Source: Pseudomonas sp. CC120222-01a (GTDB lineage: Bacteria; Pseudomonadota; Gammaproteobacteria; Pseudomonadales; Pseudomonadaceae). From it: a DNA stretch of 64,000 nt. Positions 49,500 to 59,001 of the stretch are shown here, one piece after another. The stretch lies in assembly GCF_003097235.1 (NCBI RefSeq), contig NZ_QEQQ01000007.1, forward strand, positions 184,634 to 248,633. The letters run 5' to 3'. The first letter of the stretch is position 1; every line of letters begins with the position of its first letter. The position numbers and the translations under genes were made by a program. The notes under the pieces are model-generated. The model saw only the letters and a list, made by a program, of their open reading frames with translations. It did no database searches and was not told the DNA's origin.

Positions 49500-49539
49500 T
49501 GTGGGAGCGGGCTTGCCCGCGAACACGGGCGAAGCCCGT
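49500..49539. repeat. REP element
   Basis: TGTGGGAGCGGGCTTGCCCGCGAA, the commonest P. putida-type REP, between convergent genes. Confidence 0.8.
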
Positions 49540-49571
49540 GCCATCCACCGCGGTAGCAAAAGGTCAGCCCG

Positions 49572-50288
49572 TCACGCAGCCCCCTTGGCCTGCTGCTCCA
49601 GATGCACCTGCAACGTCGGATCGATCTGCAGCGCGCTGGCCAGTTCATCAAGGTAGGTCCGCTCTGCATCCTGCTGGTCATCCACCAGCATCACACTGGC
49701 CAGGTACATCTCCGCAGCCATGGCCGGGTCCTTTGCCGACCGCGCTACCTCAGCAGCATCGAGCGGCTTGCTGACTTCCTCATCCAGCCATTGCTGCAGT
49801 TGCGGGTCGTCGGCCTGACGTTTGATTTCCGCATAAATCAGCTGTTCTTCCTGCTCGTCGATACGCCCGTCAGCCTTGGCGGCAGCAATCAGTGCACGCA
49901 AGATCGCATGGCTGTGATCCTCGGCCTCGGGGCCGGACAATTGATCGACGGTACGCACCGCCTGTTGCGGTGCAGCTGCCTGGCTGCGCTGCCAGCTTTG
50001 GTAGGCCTGAAACGCCATCATGCCCAACGACGCCAGGGCTGCGTAATTGACGCCACCAGCGGTGCGGCCCTGCGTTGATCCACCAGCGCTGCTGCCTCCC
50101 AGCAAACCGCCCAGCAGGCCACCAAGGCCATTGCCGCCGCCGCTTGAGCTACCGCCGCCAAGCAGACCGCCCAGCAAACCACCCAAACCGCCCAGGCCGT
50201 CTTGCGAAGACATGCCGCCGCTGCCTTGTTGCGCTTGCGAACGCTGACCGGCGCGAAGTAGCTGTTCGAGTAAGTCACTGGTGTTCAT
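49572..50288 (-). CDS. DUF533 (YebE/TerB-like) protein
   Basis: 238 residues. N-terminal region MNTSDLLEQLLRAG, then a Gly/Leu-rich low-complexity tract (LGGLGGLLGGLLGGG) probably in or on the membrane, and a C-terminal TerB-like domain (AILRALIAAAKADGRIDEQE, with acidic metal-binding-like residues). Matches YebE/DUF533. Function unknown. Confidence 0.85.
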   Translation of the reverse strand: MNTSDLLEQLLRAGQRSQAQQGSGGMSSQDGLGGLGGLLGGLLGGGSSSGGGNGLGGLLGGLLGGSSAGGSTQGRTAGGVNYAALASLGMMAFQAYQSWQRSQAAAPQQAVRTVDQLSGPEAEDHSHAILRALIAAAKADGRIDEQEEQLIYAEIKRQADDPQLQQWLDEEVSKPLDAAEVARSAKDPAMAAEMYLASVMLVDDQQDAERTYLDELASALQIDPTLQVHLEQQAKGAA

Positions 50289-50608
50289 GGCGCTAACCTC
50301 GATCGGGAGTCGTTGCCCAGACAAGCAACGATAGTCCCCCGAAGGTGAAGCGTCATGACCGTCTGGCTGACGACCCATGTCGTGCATTCGACCCGTAGCC
50401 ACCTTTCGCGGAAAACAGCTTCCGGCCAGAGAGCAGGCTCACGACAACGCTGCCCTCGATAATATCCCTACCGCTAGTCGGATATTTTCAAGGGACCTGA
50501 CGCGACAACTAGCCTGCAGCATAGCGTCAGGGATAACGCTGAACATTCTGCCCAGGAAGGGCCAGTACGCCTCGTCGTCCCGACGCTTTATCTGCTGAGG
50601 AGACGATA
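50289..50608. other. Divergent intergenic region
   Basis: Between the DUF533 gene (minus) and the cytochrome gene (plus). Presumed promoters for both; no clear operator was recognised. Confidence 0.4.
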
Positions 50609-51949
50609 ATGAGAAAAACCCTGAAACGCTTGGCGTACCTGGGAGCAAGCTTCACCAGCGCGCTCGCCATGGCCGATGCGGCCAGCCCACCGTTGCTGTC
50701 ACCTGCGATTCCCTTCGACGTCACCGCCAATCCCCCCTTCAACCTGGACAGCCTGCAACACGATTTTGACGTGCTGTCGTGGCAGACATTCGTCGCGCTG
50801 AACTGGCCCGCCAACGCCGACGGCAGCGCCAATACCTCGGCGAAGATCGGCGCGCCGGGGCAAACGGTTTGGGAGTCGTGGAAGGAGAGCTACGAGATTT
50901 TCCTGCCCAAAGGCCAGAAGCCAGTCGGCTGGAATCAGAAGGCGCCGCTACCCGCCGCCTGCCAAGGCAAGGGTGACCTGCCCGTGTTGCAGCAGATGGG
51001 CAAGGTTGCCGGTGTGCTCGATGAGTTCATCCAGCCGTTCAAGACCGGCCCGTTGGTAGACCAGAGCGGCACCTACACGCGCAACGCGATCATGGTCAAC
51101 CAGCCGATGTTCGATGACATCGTCAACCATGGCTTGTACAGCAAGGAAGGCCAGCAAGCGTTCCTGAGCAAGGCCGACAACCGCATCGCCTTCGCCTGCG
51201 GTTCGCAAAAGGCCCAGCAGGTCGGCGCGATCATGGTCAAGTCGTCCTGGAAGGTGCTCGATGGTAGCGACAAGGCGGAGGACTTCCACGCCGTCGACGC
51301 GCTGGTCTACACCCCCGGCAACGCCGACCCGAACAAGGGCGCGCTAATCCCCGAGTCGTGCAGTACGCAGAAGGTCGGGCTGATCGGCCTGCACATCGTT
51401 CACAAGACCCAAGGTGCGCCGCAGTGGGTGTGGTCGAGCTTCGAGCACGTGCGCAACGTGCCGGAAAAGACCACGCCGATCAACGAGCGCAAAGGCCCCT
51501 ACCTGTTCTACGACGCCCAGGCCAGCGACCGCCCGGTAAACGAGCCACCCGCGCAACCGTGGGACCCGTCGAAGAAGGCCACGCCTTCGCAGATCGTGCG
51601 GGAAATTCCGCTCACCGCCGCAACCCACCAGCTCAACGCACAGTGGCAAGGCGCGCTCAAGGGCACGGTGTGGGCAAACTACCAGTTGATCAGCACCCAG
51701 TGGCCGACCGACCCCGCCGACGACTGCGAGGTACCGTCGCCAACCAACCCGCTGGGCACGCCGGCGCCGAACTTCCTGGCCAACGCCACGCTGGAAACCT
51801 ACAACCAGGGCACGACGCCCCAGGCTTCGTCCAGCTGCATGGAGTGCCACAACAACGCGACCACCCGCGTGACCCAGTCACCGCGCACCAGCTTCGCCGA
51901 TTTCACCTTCCTGCTTGAACGTGCCCAATCCACTGGCGCCAAGGAGTGA
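50609..51949 (+). CDS. Secreted monohaem cytochrome c-type protein of a GMC dehydrogenase operon
   Basis: 446 residues with a Sec signal peptide (MRKTLKRLAYLGASFTSALA). One haem-binding site, CMECH, lies near the C-terminus (about residue 410). The large preceding region (LSWQTFVALNWPANADG) is conserved in hypothetical proteins beside GMC oxidoreductases. It probably accepts electrons from the flavoprotein encoded two genes on. First gene of a three-gene operon, 4 bp before the next start. Confidence 0.75.
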   Translation: MRKTLKRLAYLGASFTSALAMADAASPPLLSPAIPFDVTANPPFNLDSLQHDFDVLSWQTFVALNWPANADGSANTSAKIGAPGQTVWESWKESYEIFLPKGQKPVGWNQKAPLPAACQGKGDLPVLQQMGKVAGVLDEFIQPFKTGPLVDQSGTYTRNAIMVNQPMFDDIVNHGLYSKEGQQAFLSKADNRIAFACGSQKAQQVGAIMVKSSWKVLDGSDKAEDFHAVDALVYTPGNADPNKGALIPESCSTQKVGLIGLHIVHKTQGAPQWVWSSFEHVRNVPEKTTPINERKGPYLFYDAQASDRPVNEPPAQPWDPSKKATPSQIVREIPLTAATHQLNAQWQGALKGTVWANYQLISTQWPTDPADDCEVPSPTNPLGTPAPNFLANATLETYNQGTTPQASSSCMECHNNATTRVTQSPRTSFADFTFLLERAQSTGAKE

Positions 51950-51953
51950 TGCC

Positions 51954-52445
51954 ATGAGCGACCCGAACCTGCAGAACTTCATCAACCTGTCCGCGGTGCT
52001 CACTGGCCTGTCAGCCAAGCTGCTGGCGCCTGCCGTCGACCCGATCAACCTGCCGCCGCTGTTCTTCGCCACCGCCCAGCAAGGCATGGGCACCGCCGCG
52101 TTCAGCAACCTGCTGGAGCTGTACGCCAGTATCAGCAGCCAGCCCCCTGCGCAGATCGCCAGCGCCGTGCTCGGTAACGCGGACCCGCAGATTGCCCAGG
52201 GTGCTCGTTCGATCATGAAGTTGTGGCTGCTTGGCAGCTGGTACCAGCCGTATGACCAAGGCAATGCCCACACGGGGGACACCCGCGTGGTCTCTGACCA
52301 GGCCTACAAGGAAAGCTGGGCGTGGAAGATCGCCCAATCCCACCCCATGGGCTACAGCCAGTACCACTTCGGCTACTGGGCCGAGCAGCCACCGACCCTC
52401 AAGCAATTCACCGGTGTTGACGCCAAGGAAGGGCAGCAGCCATGA
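51954..52445 (+). CDS. FAD-sugar/sorbitol dehydrogenase small-subunit-like protein
   Basis: 163 residues. FINLSAVLTGLSAKLLAPAV and KLWLLGSWYQPY then YKESWAWKIAQSHPMGYSQY follow the pattern of the small (gamma) subunit of FAD-dependent sugar dehydrogenases. Unlike usual family members, no twin-arginine signal is present. The start overlaps nothing; the end overlaps the GMC gene by 4 nt. Confidence 0.75.
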   Translation: MSDPNLQNFINLSAVLTGLSAKLLAPAVDPINLPPLFFATAQQGMGTAAFSNLLELYASISSQPPAQIASAVLGNADPQIAQGARSIMKLWLLGSWYQPYDQGNAHTGDTRVVSDQAYKESWAWKIAQSHPMGYSQYHFGYWAEQPPTLKQFTGVDAKEGQQP

Positions 52446-54700
52446 GCAACTTACCCACCCAGAACATCGAAACCGCCGATGTGATCGTCGTCGGCGCGGG
52501 CATGGCCGGCAGCGTCATGGCCTACCAGTTGGGCCTGGCCGGTTTGAAAGTGCTGGTGCTCGAGTCGGGCCCGGCGATTCCGCCGAACCGCAGTGAGTAC
52601 CTGGAGCGTTTCTACACCGCCGTGCTCAAGTCGCCCGAGTCGCCCTACCCACCGGAGCAGACCGAGCAGACCCCGGCCACGCAGTTCGCCCCGCGAGCAA
52701 CTATCCAGGACTTGATCACCGCCGGCAGCAACGACCCGCACAAGGTGCAGAAAAGCTACCTGGTGCAAAAGGGGCCGCAACTGTTCGCCAGCACCTACGA
52801 GCGAGTAGGCGGCGGTACCATGTGGCACTGGATGGGCACGGCCCTGCGCCTGTTGCCCAACGACTTTCGCATGCGCACTGCGTACAACGTCGGGGTCGAC
52901 TGGCCTATCAGCTACGACGACCTGCAGACCGCCTACTGTCGCGCCGAGGAGGAGATGGGCGTGTCCGCCGATGTCGCCTCGCAGGCCTACCTGGGCGTGA
53001 CCTTCCCGCAGGGTTATGAATACAGCATGCACGGCATCCCGCCGTCGCTGGTCGACCAGGGCCTGGGCAAGAACGTCACGGGCACGGTGTACCAGAGTGG
53101 GGAGAAGGGGCCCGACGGCAAGCCGTACCCAGGTGTCACCCTCAATGTCCGGCAGACCCCGGCCGGGCGCAATTCGCAAAACGACAACGGCCGCCGGGTG
53201 TGCGCCGGCAATACCAGCTGCACGCCAATCTGCCCGATCCAGGCCAAGTACGACGCCACTGTGACCATGGCCAAGGCACTGGATACCGGCAACGTGCGCA
53301 TCCTCTACCAGGCCGTGGCCAGCCAGGTTCAGGTCGATGCCAATGGGGTCACGGGTATCGATTTCATCCAGTACCAGAACGATGGCACGCGCCAGAACGG
53401 CACGGCCCAGGGCAAGCGCTACGTGATCGCCGCCCACGCGATCGAAACGCCCAAGCTGCTGCTCAACTCCATCGGCCCGCATAGCCCTAAAGGGGTTGCC
53501 AACAGCAGCGGCCAGGTCGGCCAGGCGCTAGCCGACCACCCGGTGTACCTGGCCTGGGGCCTGATGCCCGAAGGCAAGCCGCTGTTCCCGTTCCGCGGGC
53601 CGTTGTCCACTTCGGGGATCGAGGACATGCGCGATGGCCCGTTCCGCCGCCAGCGCGCTGCGTGGCGTATCGAGATCGGCAACGAGGGTTGGAACTGGTC
53701 GGTGAACGACCCCTACACCTCGGTCTGCGATTTCATCGACGGTACCAACAATGGTGGCGCCAACCCCGACAAGCTGGCGTTGTCCGGCCAAGCGCTGGTG
53801 CAGCAGCTCAACAGTGTGCTGACCCGCCAGTTCCGGCTGGGCTTCTTGATCGAGCAGGTGGAGAAAGACCCCGACAATGCGCTGTGCCGAGTGGAGAGGA
53901 CCACGGAATTCACCGACGGCTTGGGCCTGCCTCGGCCTCAAATCACCTACGCACTGTCGGACTACACCAAGGAGGGCTTCAAGCAGGCGCGCCTGGCCGC
54001 CACGCATATCATCACCGAGCTGATGGGGGCCACCGAGCTGACCGACCTGAACCCCAAGCTCGAGCCCGGCTCGCAGACGGTGTTCGAGTACGATGGCCAG
54101 AACTACCCGTTCTTCGGCGCTGGTCACCTGATGGGCACCTACCGCATGGGCTCGGACCGTAACAAGTCAGTGGTGGACAAAGACCAGCGCAGCTGGGACC
54201 ACCCCAACCTGTTCCTGGTCGGTGACGGCGTGTTCCCCACCACCGGCACCGCCAACCCGACCTTGACCATCACCGCGCTGACCTTCCAGGCCGCCGACGT
54301 GGTGGCCAGCGACCTGCTCAAGCGCACGGTGCAGGTGCAAGCCAATCAGGCATGGCAGGGCACGGGCATGCAGGTCAATGGGCAGAGCTGGCAGTTGGCG
54401 GTATGTACAGGCGGGCAGTGGACGGCCAACCCGGCCACCGGCATGGTTGGTGCGCGGGGCAACCCAGGGTTGATCGCCAAACCGGGCTACACCCTGCCGG
54501 GGCAGAACGAAGGGGCGTTGATCGGGCGTATCGGCAGCAACGGTGTACCGTTCCTGGTGGGTAACCAGGTGCAGTTGCCGCGTGGTCAGCAGGGTGAGTT
54601 GCAGCTGTGCATCAATGATGACCTGACTGGGCGTTATGGAGTTGGCCTGAAGGATAACCTGGGAAGCCTGACGGTGGAGGTGCGATTCGGCGCGGTGTAA
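52442..54700 (+). CDS. GMC-family flavin oxidoreductase fused to a LecA-like lectin domain
   Basis: 752 residues. N-terminal FAD-binding VIVVGAGMAGSVMAYQLGLA, the cysteine cluster CAGNTSCTPICPIQAKYD, and the C-terminal GMC block GAGHLMGTYRMGSD / PTTGTANPTLTITALTFQAA with the catalytic His region (about residues 560-620). Residues about 630-752 are extra and match the PA-IL (LecA) galactose lectin: ALIGRIGSNGVPFLVGNQVQ, then CINDDLTGRYGVGLKDN with Ca-ligand-like Asp and Asn. Oxidises an alcohol or sugar, probably passing electrons to the operon's cytochrome. Confidence 0.88.
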   Translation: MSNLPTQNIETADVIVVGAGMAGSVMAYQLGLAGLKVLVLESGPAIPPNRSEYLERFYTAVLKSPESPYPPEQTEQTPATQFAPRATIQDLITAGSNDPHKVQKSYLVQKGPQLFASTYERVGGGTMWHWMGTALRLLPNDFRMRTAYNVGVDWPISYDDLQTAYCRAEEEMGVSADVASQAYLGVTFPQGYEYSMHGIPPSLVDQGLGKNVTGTVYQSGEKGPDGKPYPGVTLNVRQTPAGRNSQNDNGRRVCAGNTSCTPICPIQAKYDATVTMAKALDTGNVRILYQAVASQVQVDANGVTGIDFIQYQNDGTRQNGTAQGKRYVIAAHAIETPKLLLNSIGPHSPKGVANSSGQVGQALADHPVYLAWGLMPEGKPLFPFRGPLSTSGIEDMRDGPFRRQRAAWRIEIGNEGWNWSVNDPYTSVCDFIDGTNNGGANPDKLALSGQALVQQLNSVLTRQFRLGFLIEQVEKDPDNALCRVERTTEFTDGLGLPRPQITYALSDYTKEGFKQARLAATHIITELMGATELTDLNPKLEPGSQTVFEYDGQNYPFFGAGHLMGTYRMGSDRNKSVVDKDQRSWDHPNLFLVGDGVFPTTGTANPTLTITALTFQAADVVASDLLKRTVQVQANQAWQGTGMQVNGQSWQLAVCTGGQWTANPATGMVGARGNPGLIAKPGYTLPGQNEGALIGRIGSNGVPFLVGNQVQLPRGQQGELQLCINDDLTGRYGVGLKDNLGSLTVEVRFGAV

Positions 54701-54713
54701 GCGCTGTCCTACC

Positions 54714-54753
54714 AACCCCACAGTGCTGCGGTAATGCCGCAGTAGTGTGGGGT
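54714..54753 (+). terminator. Intrinsic hairpin after the GMC gene
   Basis: Long stem AACCCCACA...CTGCGG / CCGCAG...TGTGGGGTT with small internal mismatches. Lies between convergent genes and probably serves both. Confidence 0.75.
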
Positions 54754-54774
54754 TGCTCTCGCAGTCCTGGTGAA

Positions 54775-55275
54775 TCAGGGTTTCGCAGCAATGGATTTGG
54801 CCATTTCTGCCGTCCCAACCCAACCGCTTTGCGCATACACCGGTTTGCCCGTCTCGGTGGCATGCAGCACAGCGAACGTGATGCCCCGGCGAGCGAACTC
54901 GGCGTCAGCCGCTTGCATCAAGGCCGAAGCCAGGCCACGGCGGCGGTAGGCCGGCTGGACGTACACGTTCAACACGTAGCCACGCTTGTCCAGGGTTGGG
55001 TGCGCGGGATGGGGAGGCCAATCAATGCTCATCAGGCCAATGGCGGCGACCGGTTGGTCGCCATCCAGGAGTTTGAACCCGTAATACCGACCGTCCCCGA
55101 GCCGCTCCTCCAGCCATGGGCGAAAGTGCTCAGTCATGACGCGCAGTTCTTCAGGATTTCCACCCGCCTCAAGAAACATTTGCTCGCGATGCGAGCAGAT
55201 CATTTCTGTGTCAGAGGGCTCAACTGGCCGGCATGCCAGCCCCTGAAATCCTGCACATCCTTGTAATTCCATCAT
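54775..55275 (-). CDS. GNAT-family N-acetyltransferase
   Basis: 166 residues. Acetyl-CoA-binding motif A: VYVQPAYRRRGLASALMQAA, then YAQSGWVGTAEM. Two adjacent ATGs (55275, 55272) are both usable with GGAG upstream. Substrate unknown. Confidence 0.85.
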   Translation of the reverse strand: MMELQGCAGFQGLACRPVEPSDTEMICSHREQMFLEAGGNPEELRVMTEHFRPWLEERLGDGRYYGFKLLDGDQPVAAIGLMSIDWPPHPAHPTLDKRGYVLNVYVQPAYRRRGLASALMQAADAEFARRGITFAVLHATETGKPVYAQSGWVGTAEMAKSIAAKP

Positions 55276-55329
55276 CGTTTCTCCAGCGGCAGTAGCATCC
55301 ACTCATGACGATGCAGCCTATGTCACTCC

Positions 55330-57078
55330 CTACAACCCTCGCAACATCTCCCAGCACGACGCCCCCACCCCCATGATGCTCTCACCGGCAATCAACCCCG
55401 CCGCTGCGGTAATCGCAAACCGCTCGGTAACACTAGGCCACCGGCAACTGACCAGCCAGGTCACCACGGCGCCAAGCCCCATCATCAGGCTGATCGATGC
55501 CGGCAAGATGAACGCCAGCCCCAGCGCCGCCGTACTCGGCAGCCAGCGGGCCACCCGCTGCGGCAGCAGGCTGTCCAACGCCCCCAGCAGTACGCCAACA
55601 CTGCAACCCACCACGATCGCCCAGCGCAGCTCCAACGACAGTGCACCCAGCCCCTGCGTAAGCGTCTGCGCTACCGCTTTCCAGGTCGCCACGGCCGGTG
55701 CCGGCCACTGCTCGGTGAGCAACAACGCCTGCGGGTCGGGAATCAACACCCGATACACCAGCACCCCGACCACGCTGCCGATCAAAATCCCGATGCACTG
55801 TGCAACCAACTGCTTGTGCGGCGTAGCGCCAATCGCCAGGCCAACCTTGAAGTCGTTCATCAGGTCGGTGGATTGCCCGGCCGCGCCACCCGCCGTGTTG
55901 GCGCTCATCAGGTTGATCGCCACCTGGCCTGGGGCGATCACACTGAAGCTCAGTTGCGACAGCTTGCCGATGGCGCCAATCGGCGCGATGCCCGTGGCGC
56001 CGACCACGCGCGCCGCGACCACGGCAAGGCACACCGCCAACGGAATACTCAGCAGCGCCATCCACCCGTCGATCCCGAACAACAACACCTGAAGGGTCAC
56101 GACCAGCGCCATGGACAGCAGCAGCCCCGACGCAGGCCAAGGGGTAACGCGCATCCTGGCGCGTGGCGTGCGCTGCTCAGCGGGCGATCGCCGGGGTACC
56201 TGGAACAGACGAACCGACAACGAAGTCAGGGTCGCACAGACCATCAGGCTCACGCCCGGCCACAACAGCCATTCCACCAGCGCGGCGAACTGTGGGCCGC
56301 TGGCGTTCGGGGCCAGCACCACCAGGGCATGCTCGATCAGCCACGGCGCCAATCCGCCCCAGGCCAGCGCAGCGCCAATCAATAACGTCACGCCCACGCG
56401 AATGCCGATGATGCTGCCGAAACCGATCAGCATCAGCGAAGGGTCGACCGTGAAGGTCAGGCGTTCGAGCGCCGGTGTGGGCGCCCAGCGTGGTATCGCC
56501 CAGACGAACCCGTCGATCCACTTCACCAGCGCTGACAACACCGCGGCGCTGCACAGCACCTTGATTCGCGCCATGGCTTCGCGCCCGTGGTTGTAGATCT
56601 GCTGCAGCGTTTCCAGTGTCGCCATGCCTTCGGGAAACTTCAGGCCATGGTCGTTGAGCAGGGCGGGGCGCAGGTACCAGGCGATCCAGATACCCAGGAA
56701 GCTCACCGAGAACACCCAGGCCATCATCGGCACCGAGTCCAGTTGATGACCGGTGAGCAGGGTATAGGCGGGGATCGGCGCGACCAGCCCGCCCGACACG
56801 ATGGAGGCCGCGGCCGAGGCCACGGTCTGGTTGATGTTGCTTTCGTGCAGTGTCCACCCGGGGCGGTTGTTGCGGCGCCCCGCCAGGCTTTGCCACAGGG
56901 CGAAGCCGACCAGCAAGGCGATGATCGACATGTTGAATGACCAGCCGATCTTCAGCCCTGCGTACACATTCGAGGGCGTGAGCATGATGCCCAGCACCGT
57001 ACCGGTGAACACCGCCCGCAAGCTCAGTTCACGTTCGACGCGAACCTGGGGGAGGGCGGTGGAGGGGGCATGTCCCAT
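55330..57078 (-). CDS. OPT-family oligopeptide/metal-chelate transporter
   Basis: 582 residues with about 14-16 hydrophobic helices. Family features include LTPSNVYAGLKIGWSFNMSI near the N-terminus, NINQTVASAAASIVSGGL and the late AGLIAGESIMGVGASCWEM. Imports peptides or metal complexes by proton coupling. Start ATG 57078 preferred over an Arg-rich upstream extension. Confidence 0.9.
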   Translation of the reverse strand: MGHAPSTALPQVRVERELSLRAVFTGTVLGIMLTPSNVYAGLKIGWSFNMSIIALLVGFALWQSLAGRRNNRPGWTLHESNINQTVASAAASIVSGGLVAPIPAYTLLTGHQLDSVPMMAWVFSVSFLGIWIAWYLRPALLNDHGLKFPEGMATLETLQQIYNHGREAMARIKVLCSAAVLSALVKWIDGFVWAIPRWAPTPALERLTFTVDPSLMLIGFGSIIGIRVGVTLLIGAALAWGGLAPWLIEHALVVLAPNASGPQFAALVEWLLWPGVSLMVCATLTSLSVRLFQVPRRSPAEQRTPRARMRVTPWPASGLLLSMALVVTLQVLLFGIDGWMALLSIPLAVCLAVVAARVVGATGIAPIGAIGKLSQLSFSVIAPGQVAINLMSANTAGGAAGQSTDLMNDFKVGLAIGATPHKQLVAQCIGILIGSVVGVLVYRVLIPDPQALLLTEQWPAPAVATWKAVAQTLTQGLGALSLELRWAIVVGCSVGVLLGALDSLLPQRVARWLPSTAALGLAFILPASISLMMGLGAVVTWLVSCRWPSVTERFAITAAAGLIAGESIMGVGASCWEMLRGL

Positions 57079-57176
57079 GGCAATCCTTTGTCGACGTCGC
57101 AAACGCGCTCTGGACAACTGAGCCCTGACAGCCACGAAGGTTCACTGGCGCCTCCGGCTCTACAGCTACCAGCACC

Positions 57177-57998
57177 TTACTGGCCGTGATCCACGCGCCA
57201 TTGTTCGAAGGCTTGGGTCATCCTTCTCCGGGTCGATTCATCGGCAGGAATCAGATGCTCGATACGCAGTGACTCTACTGTGATGTCCAGGGGTAGCCCG
57301 AAGGTGGTGAAGGTAGAGAGAAAGCTCAACTCGTCATCGGCGGTGCGTACACGTGTCAGCAGCACGGGGCTGGCAGTCGCTGCCTGCAAGGCAATGGCCG
57401 GTGGCGGGAGGCTGCGCAGGCGCTCTGCGAGCGCCGGGTTGCTGACTGACTCCCTGGCCGCGCGTTGCCACGCGGCAGCACGGATCTCCTGGGCGTTGGC
57501 CAGGCGATCACCCAGGCCTCCGGGGCTCAGCAGTGTTTCAAGCAGGTTGAGGCCTGATGATACCTCCTGCGTCACACCCGCCAGCGCCAACAGCAGGCCA
57601 GTGCTCACGTTGGCAGCAGTGATATCCCAGTTGCTGTCGATGACGATGGCAGGCGCTGGATTGTTCGCATGCAGAATATGTTCGATGGCTGTGTGCACCA
57701 CTTCCATGGCCGGTGCATCGAGCGGCGTCGCGGCGTAGCGCGGCGCGTAGCCAGCCGCAAGAAAGACTTCGTTGCAGTGATCCAGTGGGGCCCCGAGGGC
57801 CGAAAGTATGGCATGCAAGGTGCCGGGGCTGGCTTGCGCGCGCCCGGTCTCGATGCAGCTGAGGTGGCGCTGTGAAACCCCGGCCATCAGTGCAAGGTCA
57901 AGTTGGCTGAGCCCCGCCTGCCGACGCAGATTGCGCACATGCTGGCCCGCCGTTGTGGTCGGTGCGGGGGATTTTTGATGGAACAATGGGTAGCTCAT
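57177..57998 (-). CDS. XRE-family regulator with MmyB-like ligand domain
   Basis: 273 residues. Helix-turn-helix LRRQAGLSQLDLALMAGVSQ then RHLSCIETGRAQASP. The C-terminal domain (PAIVIDSNWDITAANVSTGL, LRSLPPPAIALQ) matches the MmyB-like ligand-binding domain. Divergent from the DUF2834 gene, with a long palindrome (58028-58056) between them that it probably binds. Confidence 0.9.
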   Translation of the reverse strand: MSYPLFHQKSPAPTTTAGQHVRNLRRQAGLSQLDLALMAGVSQRHLSCIETGRAQASPGTLHAILSALGAPLDHCNEVFLAAGYAPRYAATPLDAPAMEVVHTAIEHILHANNPAPAIVIDSNWDITAANVSTGLLLALAGVTQEVSSGLNLLETLLSPGGLGDRLANAQEIRAAAWQRAARESVSNPALAERLRSLPPPAIALQAATASPVLLTRVRTADDELSFLSTFTTFGLPLDITVESLRIEHLIPADESTRRRMTQAFEQWRVDHGQ

Positions 57999-58027
57999 GC
58001 TTCGTCTCTGGCCCGTCCTTGCGCTCG

Positions 58028-58056
58028 GGCTCAATGACCTCAGAGGTCATTGAGCC
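58028..58056. promoter_or_regulatory. Palindromic operator between XRE and DUF2834 genes
   Basis: Perfect 13-bp arms GGCTCAATGACCT / AGGTCATTGAGCC around CAG. The core TGACCTCAGAGGTCA is the likely binding site of the divergent XRE regulator. Confidence 0.75.
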
Positions 58057-58106
58057 TCAACAATCCTACCCCTACTGTGCCAGGAAAACCTACCAGGGAC
58101 AGGACC

Positions 58107-58421
58107 ATGGCACTTCGCTTTTTTGCGCTGGCATCGCTGGTGCTCTTTTCGATCTACACCGGCTGGACAATGTCGATTGCCGAACAATCGCTGCTGGCCT
58201 TCGGTCGCGAGCTGATTTCGCGACCGGACACAGCCCAGGTGGTCATCGACTTGTACTTGATGGCGGCGCTGGCCTGCCTCTGGATGGTAAAGGACAACCG
58301 CTCACGGGGCAGGTCGATCATCGCCATGCTTCCCTACCTGCTGCTGACGGCGGTATTCGTGTCCGCCGGGCCGCTGCTTTATCTGGCGGTGAATGGCCTT
58401 GATCGGGGGCGCCAGGTATGA
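58107..58421 (+). CDS. DUF2834 family membrane protein
   Basis: 104 residues with three membrane helices; FDLYLMAALACLWMVKDN-like segment (VVIDLYLMAALACLWMVKDN) is typical of DUF2834. Start after AGGGACAGGACC. Function unknown; likely the target of the divergent XRE regulator. Confidence 0.75.
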   Translation: MALRFFALASLVLFSIYTGWTMSIAEQSLLAFGRELISRPDTAQVVIDLYLMAALACLWMVKDNRSRGRSIIAMLPYLLLTAVFVSAGPLLYLAVNGLDRGRQV

Positions 58422-58608
58422 ACGATGCCTTGAACGTCTCTGCGGGTCGCTCACAGTGACAATGCTGGTGCGCTAGGAGGCCGAGGCAGGGCCCTGGCGC
58501 CCAAGCGCAGCTCACCTTGCCGGTGCATCACGCGCCGGGCGCCTGAAGGCGTATTCGTTGTTCCAGGCAATCAGTCATAATCGGCTACCGAACCAGGACT
58601 GAAATGCC

Positions 58609-58986
58609 ATGAATCCTTACCTGCAAGAAGTCATCGACCTGCACGTACTGATCGAGGCGCTCTTCGCCAGAGGGGAGGGCCAGGTCGAGGCCATGATCGA
58701 GCGCTTCACGCCGGACTTCTCCATGATCACGCCGACTGGCCTGCAGGTATGCCTGCCGGATGTGGCCATCCTGTTCGCCAAGCGTGCCGGTAGCCAGCCA
58801 GGGTTGACCATCGAGCTCACCGGGTTGGAAAGCTTGGCGCAAGGGCCGGATGGCGCAGTGGTTCGTTATCAGGAGACACATCGGCAGCCCGGCCAGGACA
58901 CTAAGACACGGCTCTCGACGGCACTGTTCAGCCTTCAGGGAGATCGCGTTCTGTGGCGCCATCTCCATGAAACCTGGGCGGCGTGA
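58609..58986 (+). CDS. NTF2-like (DUF4440/SnoaL-type) protein
   Basis: 125 residues. N-terminal helix with LIEALFARGEGQVEAMIERF, then FSMITPTGLQ and ending VLWRHLHETWAA, a pattern typical of the NTF2-like fold. Ligand or enzyme activity unknown. Confidence 0.7.
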   Translation: MNPYLQEVIDLHVLIEALFARGEGQVEAMIERFTPDFSMITPTGLQVCLPDVAILFAKRAGSQPGLTIELTGLESLAQGPDGAVVRYQETHRQPGQDTKTRLSTALFSLQGDRVLWRHLHETWAA

Positions 58987-59001
58987 TTTTCCGCTTGGGC
59001 C

